DNA of 64,000 nucleotides from Corythucha ciliata. Lineage: Eukaryota; Arthropoda; Insecta; Hemiptera; Tingidae. Of this stretch, positions 36,501 to 47,680 are shown in pieces (the stretch's first letter is position 1; each line of letters opens with the position of its first letter). Where the stretch lies: the NCBI GenBank assembly GCA_038030265.1, contig CM075939.1, forward strand, positions 46,915,253 through 46,979,252, read 5' to 3'. The notes beneath the pieces are model-generated. The model worked only from the letters and a program-made list of their open reading frames with translations. It was not told where the DNA came from and did not search any database. The position numbers and the translations under genes are program-made.

Positions 36501-39500
36501 TCATACTTAAAAAGCGAATTTTTAAGGGATAATTTTCACACAGCTGCCCAACAACATCTGGGGGACGCCATGTGAGACATTTCTGTCTTTCTATAACTGA
36601 TTTTTATTATAAAAACCGTTTTTCTCTACTATGAGAGCTCGCGTGGTCACCCTCACCCTTCAATCAACCCCCCCCCCCACAGCATAACGCCATAAAAGGG
36701 GTTACTATTTTACCTTTCGACGCATTCAGGTAGAACCCTTGTCTAAGGCCGGGGCCCGTTTTTTTTTAATTCATTATTTTTCGTATTAACAATTCGAAAA
36801 AAAAGGCATCTGCGAAACACTGTGCCACTCGTCGGGGAGAATGACTCGGGGGGGGGGGGGGGCCCATGGGTTGTTGGCGGGTAGGTTGGAGGGTGGAGGG
36901 TGAATTTATTATGTTGAAATTGCCCCCCACCCTTTTCCAAGAATGAGACTCCGACGAACAGATGTCAATTATTGTTATTATCCTCTCTTTCTCTCTTTCT
37001 TTTCCCCTTTTTCGAGGGTCCTCCTCATCGTCAACATTATTATAAAGGGCCGGTGATGGGGTGGAGGGAAGGGGGCGAAAAGGTAAGGGTACAGCTGATG
37101 AGTGTGTGTGTGTGACGGGGTGCGGCGCACACACGTAGCCACCTTTATTTGAAACTTCCCTTTTTTTTTCGCAGATGCTCTCCACAAAAGACGTACTATA
37201 GGGTCGTTTTGTGTGTTTGGAGAATGGGATTCTTTCACCAAATTTGTCGGCACCGGGACAATTTTAGGGAGTAAAAAGGGTATAGAGGTAACTAATTAAG
37301 GACCGGTGGTCCATCGGACAGGAAATGTGGTTTCTTAAAAAAGGAAATGATGAGCGATCGCGTATACTTTGGCGGATAAAAACTCTTTGGTTTGATAATT
37401 TTAATGGGCTATTTATATCGATTCTAATCGGAATTCGACCTTCTATTTATTGCTACGATAAAAACTCGAGCTCAAATCCGTTTTTTAAATCAAAACTTAA
37501 TGCCATTCCGACGTTATTCCTATATAGAATTTTCTTTCACAGAGGAAGCTCTTATAGGAACGGGACGAGGGGAAGAGCGCTGATAAATTTTTAACGTGGA
37601 CTCTCTAAGGGATGAAAGAAGGGCCGGTCTCTTTTTTTTTGTTTATTAAGGGGCTTGATAGCGAGAAAGAGAGTGTATAGTGTTAGTAGTGGTGGTGGTG
37701 GGAGGGGGTGACACAAAAAAAACTAGGTATAGAGTGGTTTTCCCCTATGTGGGCGTGTTGGAAGGGAATGGAATATTAAGTCCTATATATCGCATCTTAC
37801 GTTTCTTCAAACACCTTTTTTGTTCGGCCTTTTACCCCCCCCCCTCCCATAAGCTAAAAGCAACACCATCTTTTGAAGTTAAACGTTGAGGTTTTTGAAC
37901 AAAGAAAAGAGAAAAAAACGCAGTACAGTTGATTAATACGGAACCAAAATTGGGAAACAAACAATATAAAGAAGTATGACGTGGACGAAAATTTCGAATT
38001 TTGTCGTGAGGGGCTATGAAAAGAGAATTTAAAGTGTACCGGCCGGCCGGTCTAGAAAGTTTTTCACCCCCCCCCCTCTCGTCTCATCATCATCATTGTG
38101 TCTTTTCACCTTCTTTTCTTCATCATTTCTCTTCAACAAACCGGGCCACGGGGCGCAGCAACGGAGAACAAAACTCATCCAGTCCTCCTCCATCCAATCT
38201 TTCCATAGCACAGCTTCCACCGTCTCGTTCGAGGCCACGCTCGGGCAACTTTTTTTCTTTTTCTTCTTCTTCTTCTTCTTATTTTTTAGGTCCCTTGAAA
38301 CTCGATGGTTGGCTGGGTGTGGTGGAACAAGAATGGGTGGCAGGGGAAGGGGAGAAACAAAAAAATAGGAACTGGACACCGAGAAATCTTTCAGATGGGG
38401 AGGAGAGTTAAGAAAAGAAGACGAAGAAGTTGAAGTGCTGGGGTTTTGGTGAAGTGGACGCACGAAGCTCAGCGATAGTGCGGGGTATAGACGAGAGGGG
38501 GTATGGTTGAAAGGGGAAGAAATCTCTTTTGGAGGCCTTGGCCTAAGGGATTTATAGTTGTTTCAATGCTTCAGTCGTTTATATCCCCCCCAACCACACC
38601 GTCACTTCATGCCCAGTCCATCGTTATTCTTTTTACCTCTCTTAAAACCCAGAGGCTTGCTTGACTCTCAACTCCGTCTCATTCTCCATTCGACCTCTCT
38701 CGCTCCTCTACAAAGAAGAAAACAAGAAGTAAAAAAGCTGGATGGATGAGTTGATAGACTTGGTGATGGTGTTATTGGTAGTCGCGGGGTGAGAGGGGGT
38801 TGTTTAACTAAGGAAACCCCCGAAGATGGTAACCAGTCGTGGTTATGATTTGTCCGATTGTCCCTTCGCATTAATCTCTATCCAAATTCGACATCCTTTT
38901 CACAACAAGATCTAAAAAAAGGCTTCAATATCCAAAATTTTTTACTAAAAATTGGTGATTTTGAAGTTTTTGCCTCGAAAAATTGTATTTCTGTCCAAAA
39001 AATACAAACTAAAGATTCTACCCCAGTAGCCAAAGCCCGCAAGGCCGAGAAACCCCAGCTAATCACCGACTAAAATTTAGTGAAATGGAGATAATGGACT
39101 AATTCACGGTAAAAATTGATAAAAACGCTAACTCGTACAGCTGAAATTGAGAAGCCACCGAATCACAGCTTCTGACGAAGACATCTTCGTTCTAAAATAT
39201 AGAAAAAGCGCAAATTCGTAGCGAAGAGTGAAAAAATTCGCGAATTGAGAAAAGCGCCGCTAACTCGCGAGTAAACTGATGAAGTCAATCTTCGAGGCTG
39301 AAGTTTATAAAAAGCGCTAATTCAATGGCAAAGAGTGAAAAAAGTGGATTTGTGGGTAAAATAATGTAAAAAAAAAAAAAAAACAAAAACAAAAAGAACC
39401 GCTAATTTGCGGACATGGAGCGTGTGGGCGGTAATGGAGAAAAAGTGTTAATTCACGGCCCAAATTTAGAAAAATGCTTATAAGTAGCTGAAAGTGAGAA

Positions 39501-42500
39501 AAATCGCTAATATGTGCAGATAATGTGTAGAAAAGCACTGATTCGCGGCTAAAATTAGGAATAAGTCACAACTTAACGCTACTTGTAACATAGTATAATT
39601 ATTTTTAATTTTTTTAGAGACTGTAGGGCCTCATAGAAATGCCAACCCCTGGCCGCCATTTGTGTTGCCTTCCCCCCTCTTCTATTTAAACGTTCCAAGA
39701 TTTTGTTTTCAAATCATTAAAATTTCATTCATATCATTAAAATTTTGATCCAAATGAATCATTTTGTCCAAAGAACTCGTTGGGTGGTTCAAGAAGTTGA
39801 CCACTAAGGGGTAAAAAGTGTAGAAATGTGTGGAAAAATGCAAAAAAGTAGAGCTGGAAGGCAGTCCCCCCCCCCACCCCAAATTAAAAAAAACACCGAC
39901 AAATCGCAAATAAAATGCCAAATTTACCATCAAACACCGGCTGTACGGTCACAAAAACGAGCGCTTTGCCCCCGCGTAATAAGTAGACTGTCACTCGCCC
40001 AGACTCCATAAAGTCACGCTATTCAGCACAGAAACTCGGAATTTGCCCCCCCGAATTCTCTTTCAACTATTATACACTGCGAACATTTGTGTTCCGTTCG
40101 TTCCACATCTGAACAAATCGTCCGGCGATCAGAACACTGTTGGGCGCACGTATATTATGAGGGCTCTGTAACAATCTTGAGTTCACCCTTGGAAACAATC
40201 AAATCGGTCAATTTAGTCGATTGATTCCGTTTTTTTGTAATTTTGCCCTTAAAATAACTTTCTGGAGCGAACAACGAGACGAACTCTCGAATTTCCGGGA
40301 GCAACCCGAAAAAGGAACAAAAACAACAGAATTTTACTTCCCTGATGATGGTTGGCGGCGGCGGGGGGAGGGTTTTATCTTTAAACTCCAACGTTATTTC
40401 CGATTTGTATAGTCCAGCACCTCGATTCAAACTTCAAAGGATGGAGGAGGAGGAGGAGAGACAATAGAGGAAATCAGAAATGATTCCGATACGGCGGCAA
40501 AGAATTTCTCTTTTTTTTTTTTTTTTTAACTTGAAAAACCGTCTTCTCGCTGAAAACAAAATAGGCGAGCGTTGAAAATTAAAAGAGAGAGAGCGAGTTA
40601 AGGAAAAGTCCCCCTCTCCCACCACACCATCCAACACCATCATCCTCCGATTCACCGCAACAAGTCGGTTGTTGGATGGTGGTGGGGTGGGGGATATGAA
40701 AGAGAGAAAAGATTTTTTTTTTTTTTTTTAAGAAGAAGAAATCTAACGGTGCAGTGCTCTAGCCGAGAAAGAGAAGTTGATGGAAATCCGTAGGAGAAGA
40801 GGATGACAGAGAGAGAGAAAAAAACTGTTGAAAACAAGAGAGAGAGAAGTAAAGAAAAAAAATAGTGATTTTTATTTTAAACGAGAAATTCACCTAATTA
40901 GGCCTTAGAAATTTCACCCCCTCCCCCTACGCCCGGTGAATAACGAAAAAGGTAAAGATGAGTGAAAAGGTGAATGAGGACAACTCATGTTAACAAGAAT
41001 AAAAATTCTCACGAAGGGGAAAGAGCTAGCTATTATTCCTTTTGAATGACCCCCACCCTCTCTCCTCTCACCACGGTGCCACCACTGCCTTTATTTCGCT
41101 CATCAATAGTTCCAGTTTTTTCTTTCTATCGCTCTCTCCCACTCCTCTCCAACTGACACTGTTTGACCTCGGCAAGGCTATCAAATTTTCGTAGGATCGT
41201 AGGTACTCTTTTTTTTATTAAAAAAAAAAAAACAGTCGTAACAATGACCTCACTAAAAATATTTTCTTTTTTTTTTATTGCATTCTCCGCTTATCATGGA
41301 CACTTCCTTTTTACGTAATTTTCAAACGTTAAGAAAATACAAAAAAAAAAGTGGTCAGATTTCTTGTTATTCACCGCAGCTTCCCCTTTTTCTAGCCGAT
41401 CCCGTAACAATTTTTTGCACAACGCATCAAAATGACGCATACAGAGTGACACGATTGGTGAAAAGTGCACTGTCGAGGTGTGTGAGGAACGGAGGAGGGG
41501 GATGGGGACATGAAAGATACCATGAAGACGTGTCTTCTTTTTTCCCTTTTTGAAAGTTACGTGTGAAATTGTGTGGTGTGGGGAGGGGATAAGACTGGGA
41601 AGAGAGAAACACCATAGTAGAGGACGTTTTTTTTTGTTTTTTTTTTTTTTTTGTTTTTTTCTCTCTCTCTCTCTCTCTCAGTCAGTAAAAACTGACTGGA
41701 GAAATACTACGATGGTCAAAATAACGAAAGACCATAGGGTGGAGAGTGTAATTTGGGCGGTGAAGAGCTTTCATCCGTATGCGGTTGCTGATGAGCTTAC
41801 CGGTGGGGTAAAAACACACAAATAAAACTTATTTTATTTTATTTTTTATTGGTCATGCAGAGCGAAATAGCTATAACGCCCGGGCGAATTCAGAAAAGAC
41901 GGAAGATTGTCGGTTCGTGGTGACGAAGGTGTGTGGGGTGGGGGCTTGGATTCACAAACCACAAAAAGTGGTGCGAGAGAAAATGACGGCTTCAAAAGTT
42001 CGGTTGATGGGCCAGTTGAAAAAGGATGTAGTGGTGGATGGGTGGGGTATAGGGGGAAGGAGCCAAGTTTTTTGGGCTTCTTCTTCATTTCAGCCGCGCG
42101 TATATCCTGATGAACTCGACCCACCAGGATAAAAAACAAAAAAAAAATCTCTTCCCTCCCCATCAGTTCTGTGTGTCCTTGGGCAATCCGGTTTTTCTTG
42201 AAGATGCGAACAACAACAAAAAAAACCTGCACGATGGCACCACCAAATCCACGCAGAAGGAAGTATTTTTTAGCCCCCCCCCCAAACCCCCACAATCACA
42301 CCACCTAATGAAAACGGTGTACCAACAAAGTCGAAGGTTCTCGAGTTCACAGTAAAATTAATGGAACGAAAAGGGGGCGTGGGAGGAGTGCACGAATTAA
42401 AAACTAGACCCTCCTATCTTATCTACACTGTATTGCACGTTTTTTTACTCTCCGACATTCGATATTTGCCCTGAATTTGCAACCCAGTTTTCAAGTGTAA

Positions 42501-43768
42501 TAATTCTATATCGTGCGACGGCTGTATGTTGTCAATTTAAGACCTTTGAATTGCCCTGTTTTCACACCAAAAGTCCCATTTCAGGCTCGTGGTTATTGGC
42601 AATTCGACGTTGAAATTAGCATTTATAGGGCCGAAAACGTATATCGAGTAAGACCACTGCGAGTGATTTTAGGCCCAACGAGATATTCACCCGGCACTGC
42701 GGATTTGTAACGATATGGATTTGCGAGATTGGGTCCATCCATTTAAAAAACAGGACCTATTTTCACCATAAAATCGCACAATCGGGAAATTTCCTCAGCT
42801 GCTTGGGGGAGAGGTTATTTTTTTTTCTTAATCTTTCAAATTTGTCGCAAGAAATAGAACACACGTGCTCACATTATTATGTTGTTGTTTTTTGCGACAC
42901 TTACGATTTGCCATGTCGTACAACCCCTCAACTCTTACTCTTCCTCTCTTTACACACACGCCAGAATCACAAATTAATTTCCCCTTGACCTAGTTAAGTC
43001 GATGAACATTTTCGAAGAGCTATCTACCCTCCCGCGTCCCGCCTACTCCCTTCGATTTCGCGAACCGTAGAACCCCAAGGCCCCTCCCCCCCCCACCCCA
43101 ACTGTCACCAAAAAGATTTTCATTTAATTGCGAGGCGGGAGCTAAAATAATAACGCGAAAAAAAAAAAAAAAAACCTTTAAATTGTTTCGCCACTTGTAA
43201 GGCACGTCAGTTGAATAATTCAGGCAGAAAGAGGACGAAAAAGAATCAAAAGAGGCGAAAGAGAGAGGAGAATGAAATAAAAAATCCTGTGCCCTTGAAA
43301 AAAATGTTCGTGTTTGGCCAGCTTTCTGTTGTTATTTTACAATAATTTCAGGTAAAGGGGTGCCATAAATTGAGGTAGGAATTTTGAATAAATAAAAAAA
43401 GTAGTCAAAGAGTAAACTAATGGTGATAGAAACATTAAGGCATGCTCTATAAATTAAAATTTCATGCTATTTTTAGATACAAAATAATGAATACTTTTTC
43501 AAAATTCTATCTCTTGAAGCATAATTTAATGCGCGTTAATTGTTCTCCCAGTATTCCATCAAATTACGATTTGAATAAATTACCTCCGTCCCCCCCCCCC
43601 TCACATAAATTCTCAGCACGTTATGATATAATACACCTGAATAGAGGGACAGCAGTAGGAGTTGAACTTTTCGACGAGTTTTCCACGAATGAAAAGTGTA
43701 CGGCCCTAGATTGGGGAGGGGGAGGGGTGATGGTAAAGTGTGGGCTTTGGGGTGTTAAAAACAATGGG

Positions 43769-43808
<40 letters not shown>

Positions 43809-44368
43809 GTAATGCCGGGGAGAGCACCGCCGGCCGGGGGAAAAAGGATCAGCTGGTGGTGCGAGCTGTGAAACGCCGGCTCCCCTGAACTTCTCACCCA
43901 CAATACTTATTCATCCCCTTTTTCCAGACATTTTTATTTATTTCCAATTAGTGCTTAAATAATTATTTATATCCTTCTCGAAATGTATCTATTTTCATAG
44001 TTCGACATGTCAATTAAAAAAAAAAAAAAAATTTCCCTCGCCGTTTATAAAGCAGAGTGAGGAAATCGGGTAAAGTGGGAATTAATTTTCGGTTAATCGA
44101 AATTAAACGGTGCAAAATTGCGTACGCTTTTGTTCATTTTTGTGTGTGTCGTGATTTAATTTTTTTTTTTTTTGTATTTAGAAATGAGAGAGTGAGTGAG
44201 AGAGAGAGAGAAAAAAAAATGTTTTGCCGTGCCACTCTTACCGTTTTGACCGACTGAGTTCTGAAGCAGTTTGGGCTGCCTGAGACTTTGCTGCTCAGCC
44301 TGTAGAATATCGGTAATCTTGTTGAAAACGCTGTTCAATTTTACGTCTCTAACCTCATCGAGGTCCAT
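31464..44368 (-). CDS. DDIT4/REDD-family protein (scylla/charybdis homologue), complete, 3 coding exons
   Basis: Joined exons 44368-44242, 32011-31654 and 31548-31464 give 189 codons plus TGA, close to vertebrate DDIT4L (about 193 residues). REDD proteins are stress- and hypoxia-induced cytosolic inhibitors of TORC1 signalling through the TSC complex. Family identity rests on 'EPCGLRGCTLYVDF' and 'CDPSTVSTFEVTLTLEQDSR' in exon 2 (vertebrate equivalents read EPCGLRG... and LDPS-VPTFQLTLVLRLDSR) and 'KKKLY' near the C-terminus. Splice phases agree: exon 1 ends one base into a Gly codon completed by exon 2, and exon 2 ends two bases into a Lys codon completed by exon 3. The start is preceded by an in-frame TAA nine bases upstream and has a good context (atcATGG). 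Intron 1 is about 12.2 kb and contains two family A arrays. Which REDD paralogue this is cannot be said. Confidence 0.92.
31654..32011 (-). CDS. DDIT4-like gene, exon 2
   Basis: Encodes the conserved REDD core. The acceptor is 'ttttttgtccaacag|ga' and the donor 'atcaa|gtaagt'. The exon starts 'GVRDDLASDG', carries the EPCGLRG motif, and ends 'SSSWTNILPQFIK'. Base composition is clearly GC-richer than the flanking introns. Confidence 0.95.
32075..32703 (+). promoter_or_regulatory. Cluster of five AACCGGCT-type motifs
   Basis: 'aaccggcttt' occurs at 32075-32084 and 32211-32220, with variants at 32360-32369 (aaccggctca), 32619-32628 (taccggcttt) and 32694-32703 (aaccggctct). All point the same way, within 630 bp of intron 1 next to exon 2. 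The motif resembles one side of a Grainyhead/CP2-type site (AACCGG), but a dispersed-repeat origin is equally possible because further copies lie at 21209 and 29529. Confidence 0.3.
33521..33555. repeat. Poly-T tract (35 bp)
   Basis: Uninterrupted T run followed by 'ggcag'. Simple-sequence or old retroposon tail; no body recognised. Confidence 0.8.
34225..34365. mobile_element. Possible decayed MITE-like palindrome
   Basis: The right part, reverse-complemented, begins 'ggaaatagtattgtacattt' then 'cgagtcgagtacgg', like the end of the element at 25493-25638. Internal 'aatatcgt' and 'acgatatt' pair with each other. Boundaries and target duplication are unclear. Confidence 0.35.
34615..35960 (-). 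repeat. Family A degenerate tandem array inside intron 1
   Basis: About 1.35 kb of units like 'gcgctttttctcaattttag' plus 'ccgtgaattt', with a CT run at 34921-34939 and T runs near 35309-35326 and 35624-35640. Orientation is constant. Confidence 0.85.
36000..39060. other. Intronic non-coding DNA
   Basis: No gene seen. It holds G/C runs (36050-36059, 36669-36679, 36849-36862, 38068-38077), CT/GA-rich stretches (36983-37003) and a palindromic 'accggccggccggt' at 38039-38052. Confidence 0.45.
39075..39570 (+). repeat. Family A degenerate tandem array inside intron 1
   Basis: Units like 'gctaattcgcggctaaaat' plus 'gagaaaaa' for about 500 bp. The unique sequence following it (39601-39660) matches the flank of other family A arrays. 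Confidence 0.8.
40609..40694. repeat. Purine/pyrimidine-rich inverted repeat
   Basis: 'tccccctctcccacca' plus 'caccatccaac' (40609-40635) pairs imperfectly with 'gttggatggtggtgggg' plus 'tggggga' (40671-40694) around a spacer of about 35 bp. Each arm is a typical example of the C- or G-rich motif scattered through the window. Confidence 0.6.
43769..43805. repeat. Poly-A tract (37 bp)
   Basis: Uninterrupted A run; open frames through it encode poly-lysine or poly-phenylalanine only. Confidence 0.8.
44242..44368 (-). CDS. DDIT4-like gene, exon 1 (coding part)
   Basis: Begins 'MDLDEVRDVKLNSVF' and encodes 42 residues plus one base. The donor is 'aacg|gtaagag', a good consensus. The N-terminal segment of this family is poorly conserved, so it is supported mainly by the phase match to exon 2 and the upstream in-frame stop. 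Confidence 0.85.
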
Positions 44369-44520
44369 GATATTTTAAATTCTTTTGATGGGAGGGGGGT
44401 GGAAAATTTGAAAATTGAAGGCAAAATATTTCGAGAATTGAGCCACAAAAAGTATCTAGTTGAAAATTTGGCGGATTGAAAATTTAAAAAAAAAATGAAA
44501 AATTAACGAAAAAGGGGGGA

Positions 44521-44526
44521 TTTATA
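44521..44526 (-). promoter_or_regulatory. Possible TATA box of the DDIT4-like gene
   Basis: TATAAA on the minus strand about 150 bp upstream of the start codon. Spacing allows a 5' UTR of roughly 120 bases, but AT-rich surroundings make chance occurrence likely. Confidence 0.25.
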
Positions 44527-45007
44527 GAAAATAATTATTTTGGCATTGAAAAAAAATTAATCGTACTCTTAGTAGCGAGTCTCGTAAGAACACGCTAGCC
44601 TAGCCCCCCTTCAAAGAGGACGATAACCCAGGAAATAAATTATCTTTTCGAGGACTTAACACCCGACCACGATCCTACCAGGTCGGACGTCTCACTCCGA
44701 CTGACTTCAAACCTTCGAGAACTCTAGAGATCTGAGCTCAACAGTGGTCTTTGTGAAACAGGCGATAGACCCACCACCACCACCCAAATGAAGAACACCC
44801 TCAAAAACCCCTCGCCTTGCATCCCTTCCAACACCATCCAACAGCAACACCGCTCCACTCTCTCTTTCAAAAGCGAAAACCCGATGATCATCACGGACGG
44901 CGCTAGGGGGTGAGTGAAGGGGGGGGGGCAGCAGGATGGTTTGTGGAGGCGGCTGGTGAAGGGGATATCACGAACGCCGGGTCAGCTGATTCCCCGAGCC
45001 TACTACA

Positions 45008-45033
45008 CCATTGGCTCTGAACCAGCCAATAGC
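45008..45033. promoter_or_regulatory. Paired CCAAT-type motifs upstream of the DDIT4-like gene
   Basis: 'attggct' and 'agccaat' lie 26 bp apart end to end in opposite orientation, about 650 bp upstream of the start codon, in relatively GC-rich DNA. Paired CCAAT boxes are typical NF-Y sites in animal promoters. This is suggestive only. Confidence 0.3.
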
Positions 45034-46269
45034 GTGCTGGGGCCCGGCTCATAGCATCGGCTTGGCAACAGTTCCTTCTCAAGCGCCCCCCCTTCCACCC
45101 TCCAACCAACAACCACCAACTGTTCCCTACTGCCCCCTTCTCGTTAAATCAGCTGGAGGCAGCGGTTAGGGGGCCTGGAGCGCTTCGTTGTTGGGGCGGG
45201 GGTGTTGGAAAAGGTTGAATCCTCTTGGAATCGATGCCTTCCGTTACTAGAAGAGGTGTTCGCGGGGGGGGGGGGGTAGAGGAAACGGGAGTCTTTTTTC
45301 CTAGTTGCGAAGTGCTCTTACTGACTAGAACTCTCACTTTTTTCTTTGCCCTGTGTATTATGAGAGTGTGTGCACCCTCCACCTCTTCACAGCATCATCC
45401 CAATACCTATCACCCAAACCTGTGCAATTCCAAGCTCAAGTCCTCGAACTCATCATTTTCAAGTCTTCTCAACCCCCCCCCCCACCTTACACCTCCCGTT
45501 TCACCGCACACCAATATCGTCCATACACTCATAACTTCACCACCGGGGTCCAATGGGTTTTGTCAAAAAGATAAAATCTTGAAAAGGATATTTCTTTGTT
45601 CAATACCTGAGCTTCTCCCTTCACCTTTTTTTTTTTTTTCAGTCAAACAAAAAAAAAAGCTGAGGATTTTTCCACTCCAGCTAACGCCCCCCTCCCCACA
45701 GCATCACAATTTTTCGCTCATTAGACACCCCCCTCCTGCTCCAACAAACAGTTTTAGAGACCCGTAATAAATTATTATAATTCGGAGCACTCCACAAGTG
45801 AGTATGATTTCACGAAGATCGATAACCTCTATTTTCAAGCTCAGAGAAAGTTTAAAAGCTGTACGTTGTACGGACAAAAATGAACATTGGAAGAGTGGGG
45901 TGGTTAAGACGGGGAGGGGGGTTGAGGCGGTCTATCCTGAAATTCATCTCGCATAGGCGTTGCGCTGGTCATTTTGTTGCGTAAAGCGTTGTGGGGTTCA
46001 CAGGTGGGGGGAGGAAGGATCAGGTTAACTACAGAAGAAATGGGCTTATATGAGAGTAAAAAGCTGCCGTTTGGAACAATGATCTCTCCCATGAAAGGAG
46101 GACACTGTCGTAATTTCCTCCGAAATAGAGGCCCGGTCGGATAAAATTACTTCCAAATAGCGTGAGCGGATAAAATAATTGAATTGCGGGGCAGCATGAG
46201 GACGAGCATAGGGGGGGGGGCGTCCTTAACCTTCTCAAATTTTAAGAGCCATTCTTTCAAAGGGGCAAT

Positions 46270-46530
46270 GATCGATTGCCGGTCAAAACCCCTGCCTGGA
46301 AAAACGAGATTTCGCAGGGCATAGTTAATTAAAAACCCAACTTTAACGCTGCTAACATGTTCAGAAGTCAAATTTTGTGGAGTTGGTTGATTAAAAACAA
46401 ATTTATCGGGACTGCGGCTCCCCCAAAACACCAAAATTCGCAAGTTTTCGCCGTGTCTAAAACAAAATTTCGCCCTTTCGAACCATTCAAATATCAAATT
46501 TCTCTAGGTTGATCTATGAAAAAACAATTT
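46270..46530 (-). repeat. Family E degenerate array
   Basis: Units such as 'aacgagatttcgcagggc' and 'aaaacaaatttatcgggac' are spaced about 40 bp apart. It is followed by the G-rich phrase 'ggggggtggcagccctga', which recurs in similar form near 49660. Confidence 0.5.
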
Positions 46531-46694
46531 CGTGAATTTAGCTTCTGCCTGGGGGGTGGCAGCCCTGAGCCATGTAGTTGGTATTCGTCGATCTTTACGA
46601 CTTCTGACTTTCAAATTATAGACTCTTGAGGTTCACGTGGGCGCTGTTCAAAGGAAGATTTTCCGTTAATCCGTTTATCGATGCAAAGTCCAGG

Positions 46695-47310
46695 TCAAAA
46701 TTCGAGGAGAAAAAGTGTTAATACGCTGTTGTTCGGGCACATCCGCGCCTGAAATTGAGGAAAAAGCGTCAATTCGTGGTTGAAATTGAGAAAAACCGTC
46801 TTATTAGTGGATAAAATTGAGACAATTCGCTCATTTGCAGCTGAGATTGAGAAAACGCACAAATTTGCGGTTTTTGTGATGGCAATACGTCCAGGCCAAA
46901 ATTAAGAAAATACGCTATTTGACGGTTTTTATGCTGGAGACCCTTTTACAGTTGAAAACGACAAAAAGGGAACTACGAATCGTGTAAAATTAAGAAATAT
47001 GCCGGGCATTAACGTAAAAGGGAGGAAAAAGTGCTAATTTGCGTTTAAATTGAGGAAAAAGCGCTTTTTCGGGGCTAAAATTGAGAAATCGCATCATTTC
47101 GCGAATCAAAGCCCAGACTGTAATTGAGCGCACGGTTTGTAGCGGTCTTTTTACGTCCAAAATTGAGTAAGAAGCCTCTTTCATGGTAAATTAAGAAAAA
47201 ACACACGTTTCTTGTCCTAATTTGAGCAAAATTACAAGTTTACAATCAGAATTGACAGTTTCGAATCTTCATTCAATCGAAATTGCAAGTTTATGGTTTT
47301 AATTTAAGCA
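46695..47310 (+). repeat. Family A degenerate tandem array, plus orientation
   Basis: Units like 'gcgtcaattcgtggttgaa' plus 'attgagaaaaa' recur to about 47200 and then fade. Confidence 0.8.
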
Positions 47311-47680
47311 AAGTTAGGGGTTTCGAGGCCTATGTTTTTAGTTGGTGTAGAAACCAAGTCGACAAGCGGCAAAATACTGACGAACAGACTCAAGAAATTG
47401 GATGTTCTATGGCTGATTATCCGCACAGCGCTTTTCGGGTATTTATTATTAATAAATTGCAAGATTTGGTGGCTGAATGTTCACAAATTGCAAATTTCCG
47501 GCTGTTTTTTGTGGACTTGGATCTCTGGGCTCAGACTATATGACTGGGCCATGACAAACCGACCGACGTCTGGCCGTTGAAGACTCACGAATCACACGAA
47601 TGCCATTCACCGTAACTTTTCAGCTCCCGCACTTCGCGTCGCTGAGCTGTACCAGCCACCCAACATGAGCCACGAAAAAC
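47310..47680. other. Unique spacer between arrays
   Basis: No repeat unit is clear here and no gene is recognised. Two overlapping frames (82 and 86 codons) look like chance. Confidence 0.4.

Larger units (their letters stand above)
39670..44240. other. Intronic non-coding DNA
   Basis: No gene seen. It contains a C/G-rich inverted repeat (40609-40694), homopolymers (40709-40729 T, 41630-41657 T-rich, 43769-43805 A) and CT runs (41659-41679). Confidence 0.45.
32012..44241 (-). other. Intron 1 of the DDIT4-like gene (12.2 kb)
   Basis: Bounded by the donor at 44241-44240 and the acceptor at 32013-32012. It contains five AACCGGCT-type motifs near its 3' end (32075-32703), a T35 run (33521-33555), family A arrays at 34615-35960 and 39075-39570, an A37 run (43769-43805), and many G/C runs. 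No other gene is supportable inside it. Confidence 0.8.
44369..46265. other. Upstream region of the DDIT4-like gene
   Basis: Presumed 5' UTR and promoter for the minus-strand gene, then C/G-run DNA. Open frames such as 45225-45767 are rich in proline and phenylalanine from C and T runs and resemble no family. Confidence 0.45.

Noticed and set aside
38029..38463. 144-codon minus-strand and 131-codon plus-strand overlapping frames
   Set aside because: Both run through TTC/GAA and C-run low complexity in mutually exclusive frames with no homology that I recognise.
45225..45767. 180-codon proline- and phenylalanine-rich frame
   Set aside because: Composition comes from C and T homopolymers; no recognisable domain.
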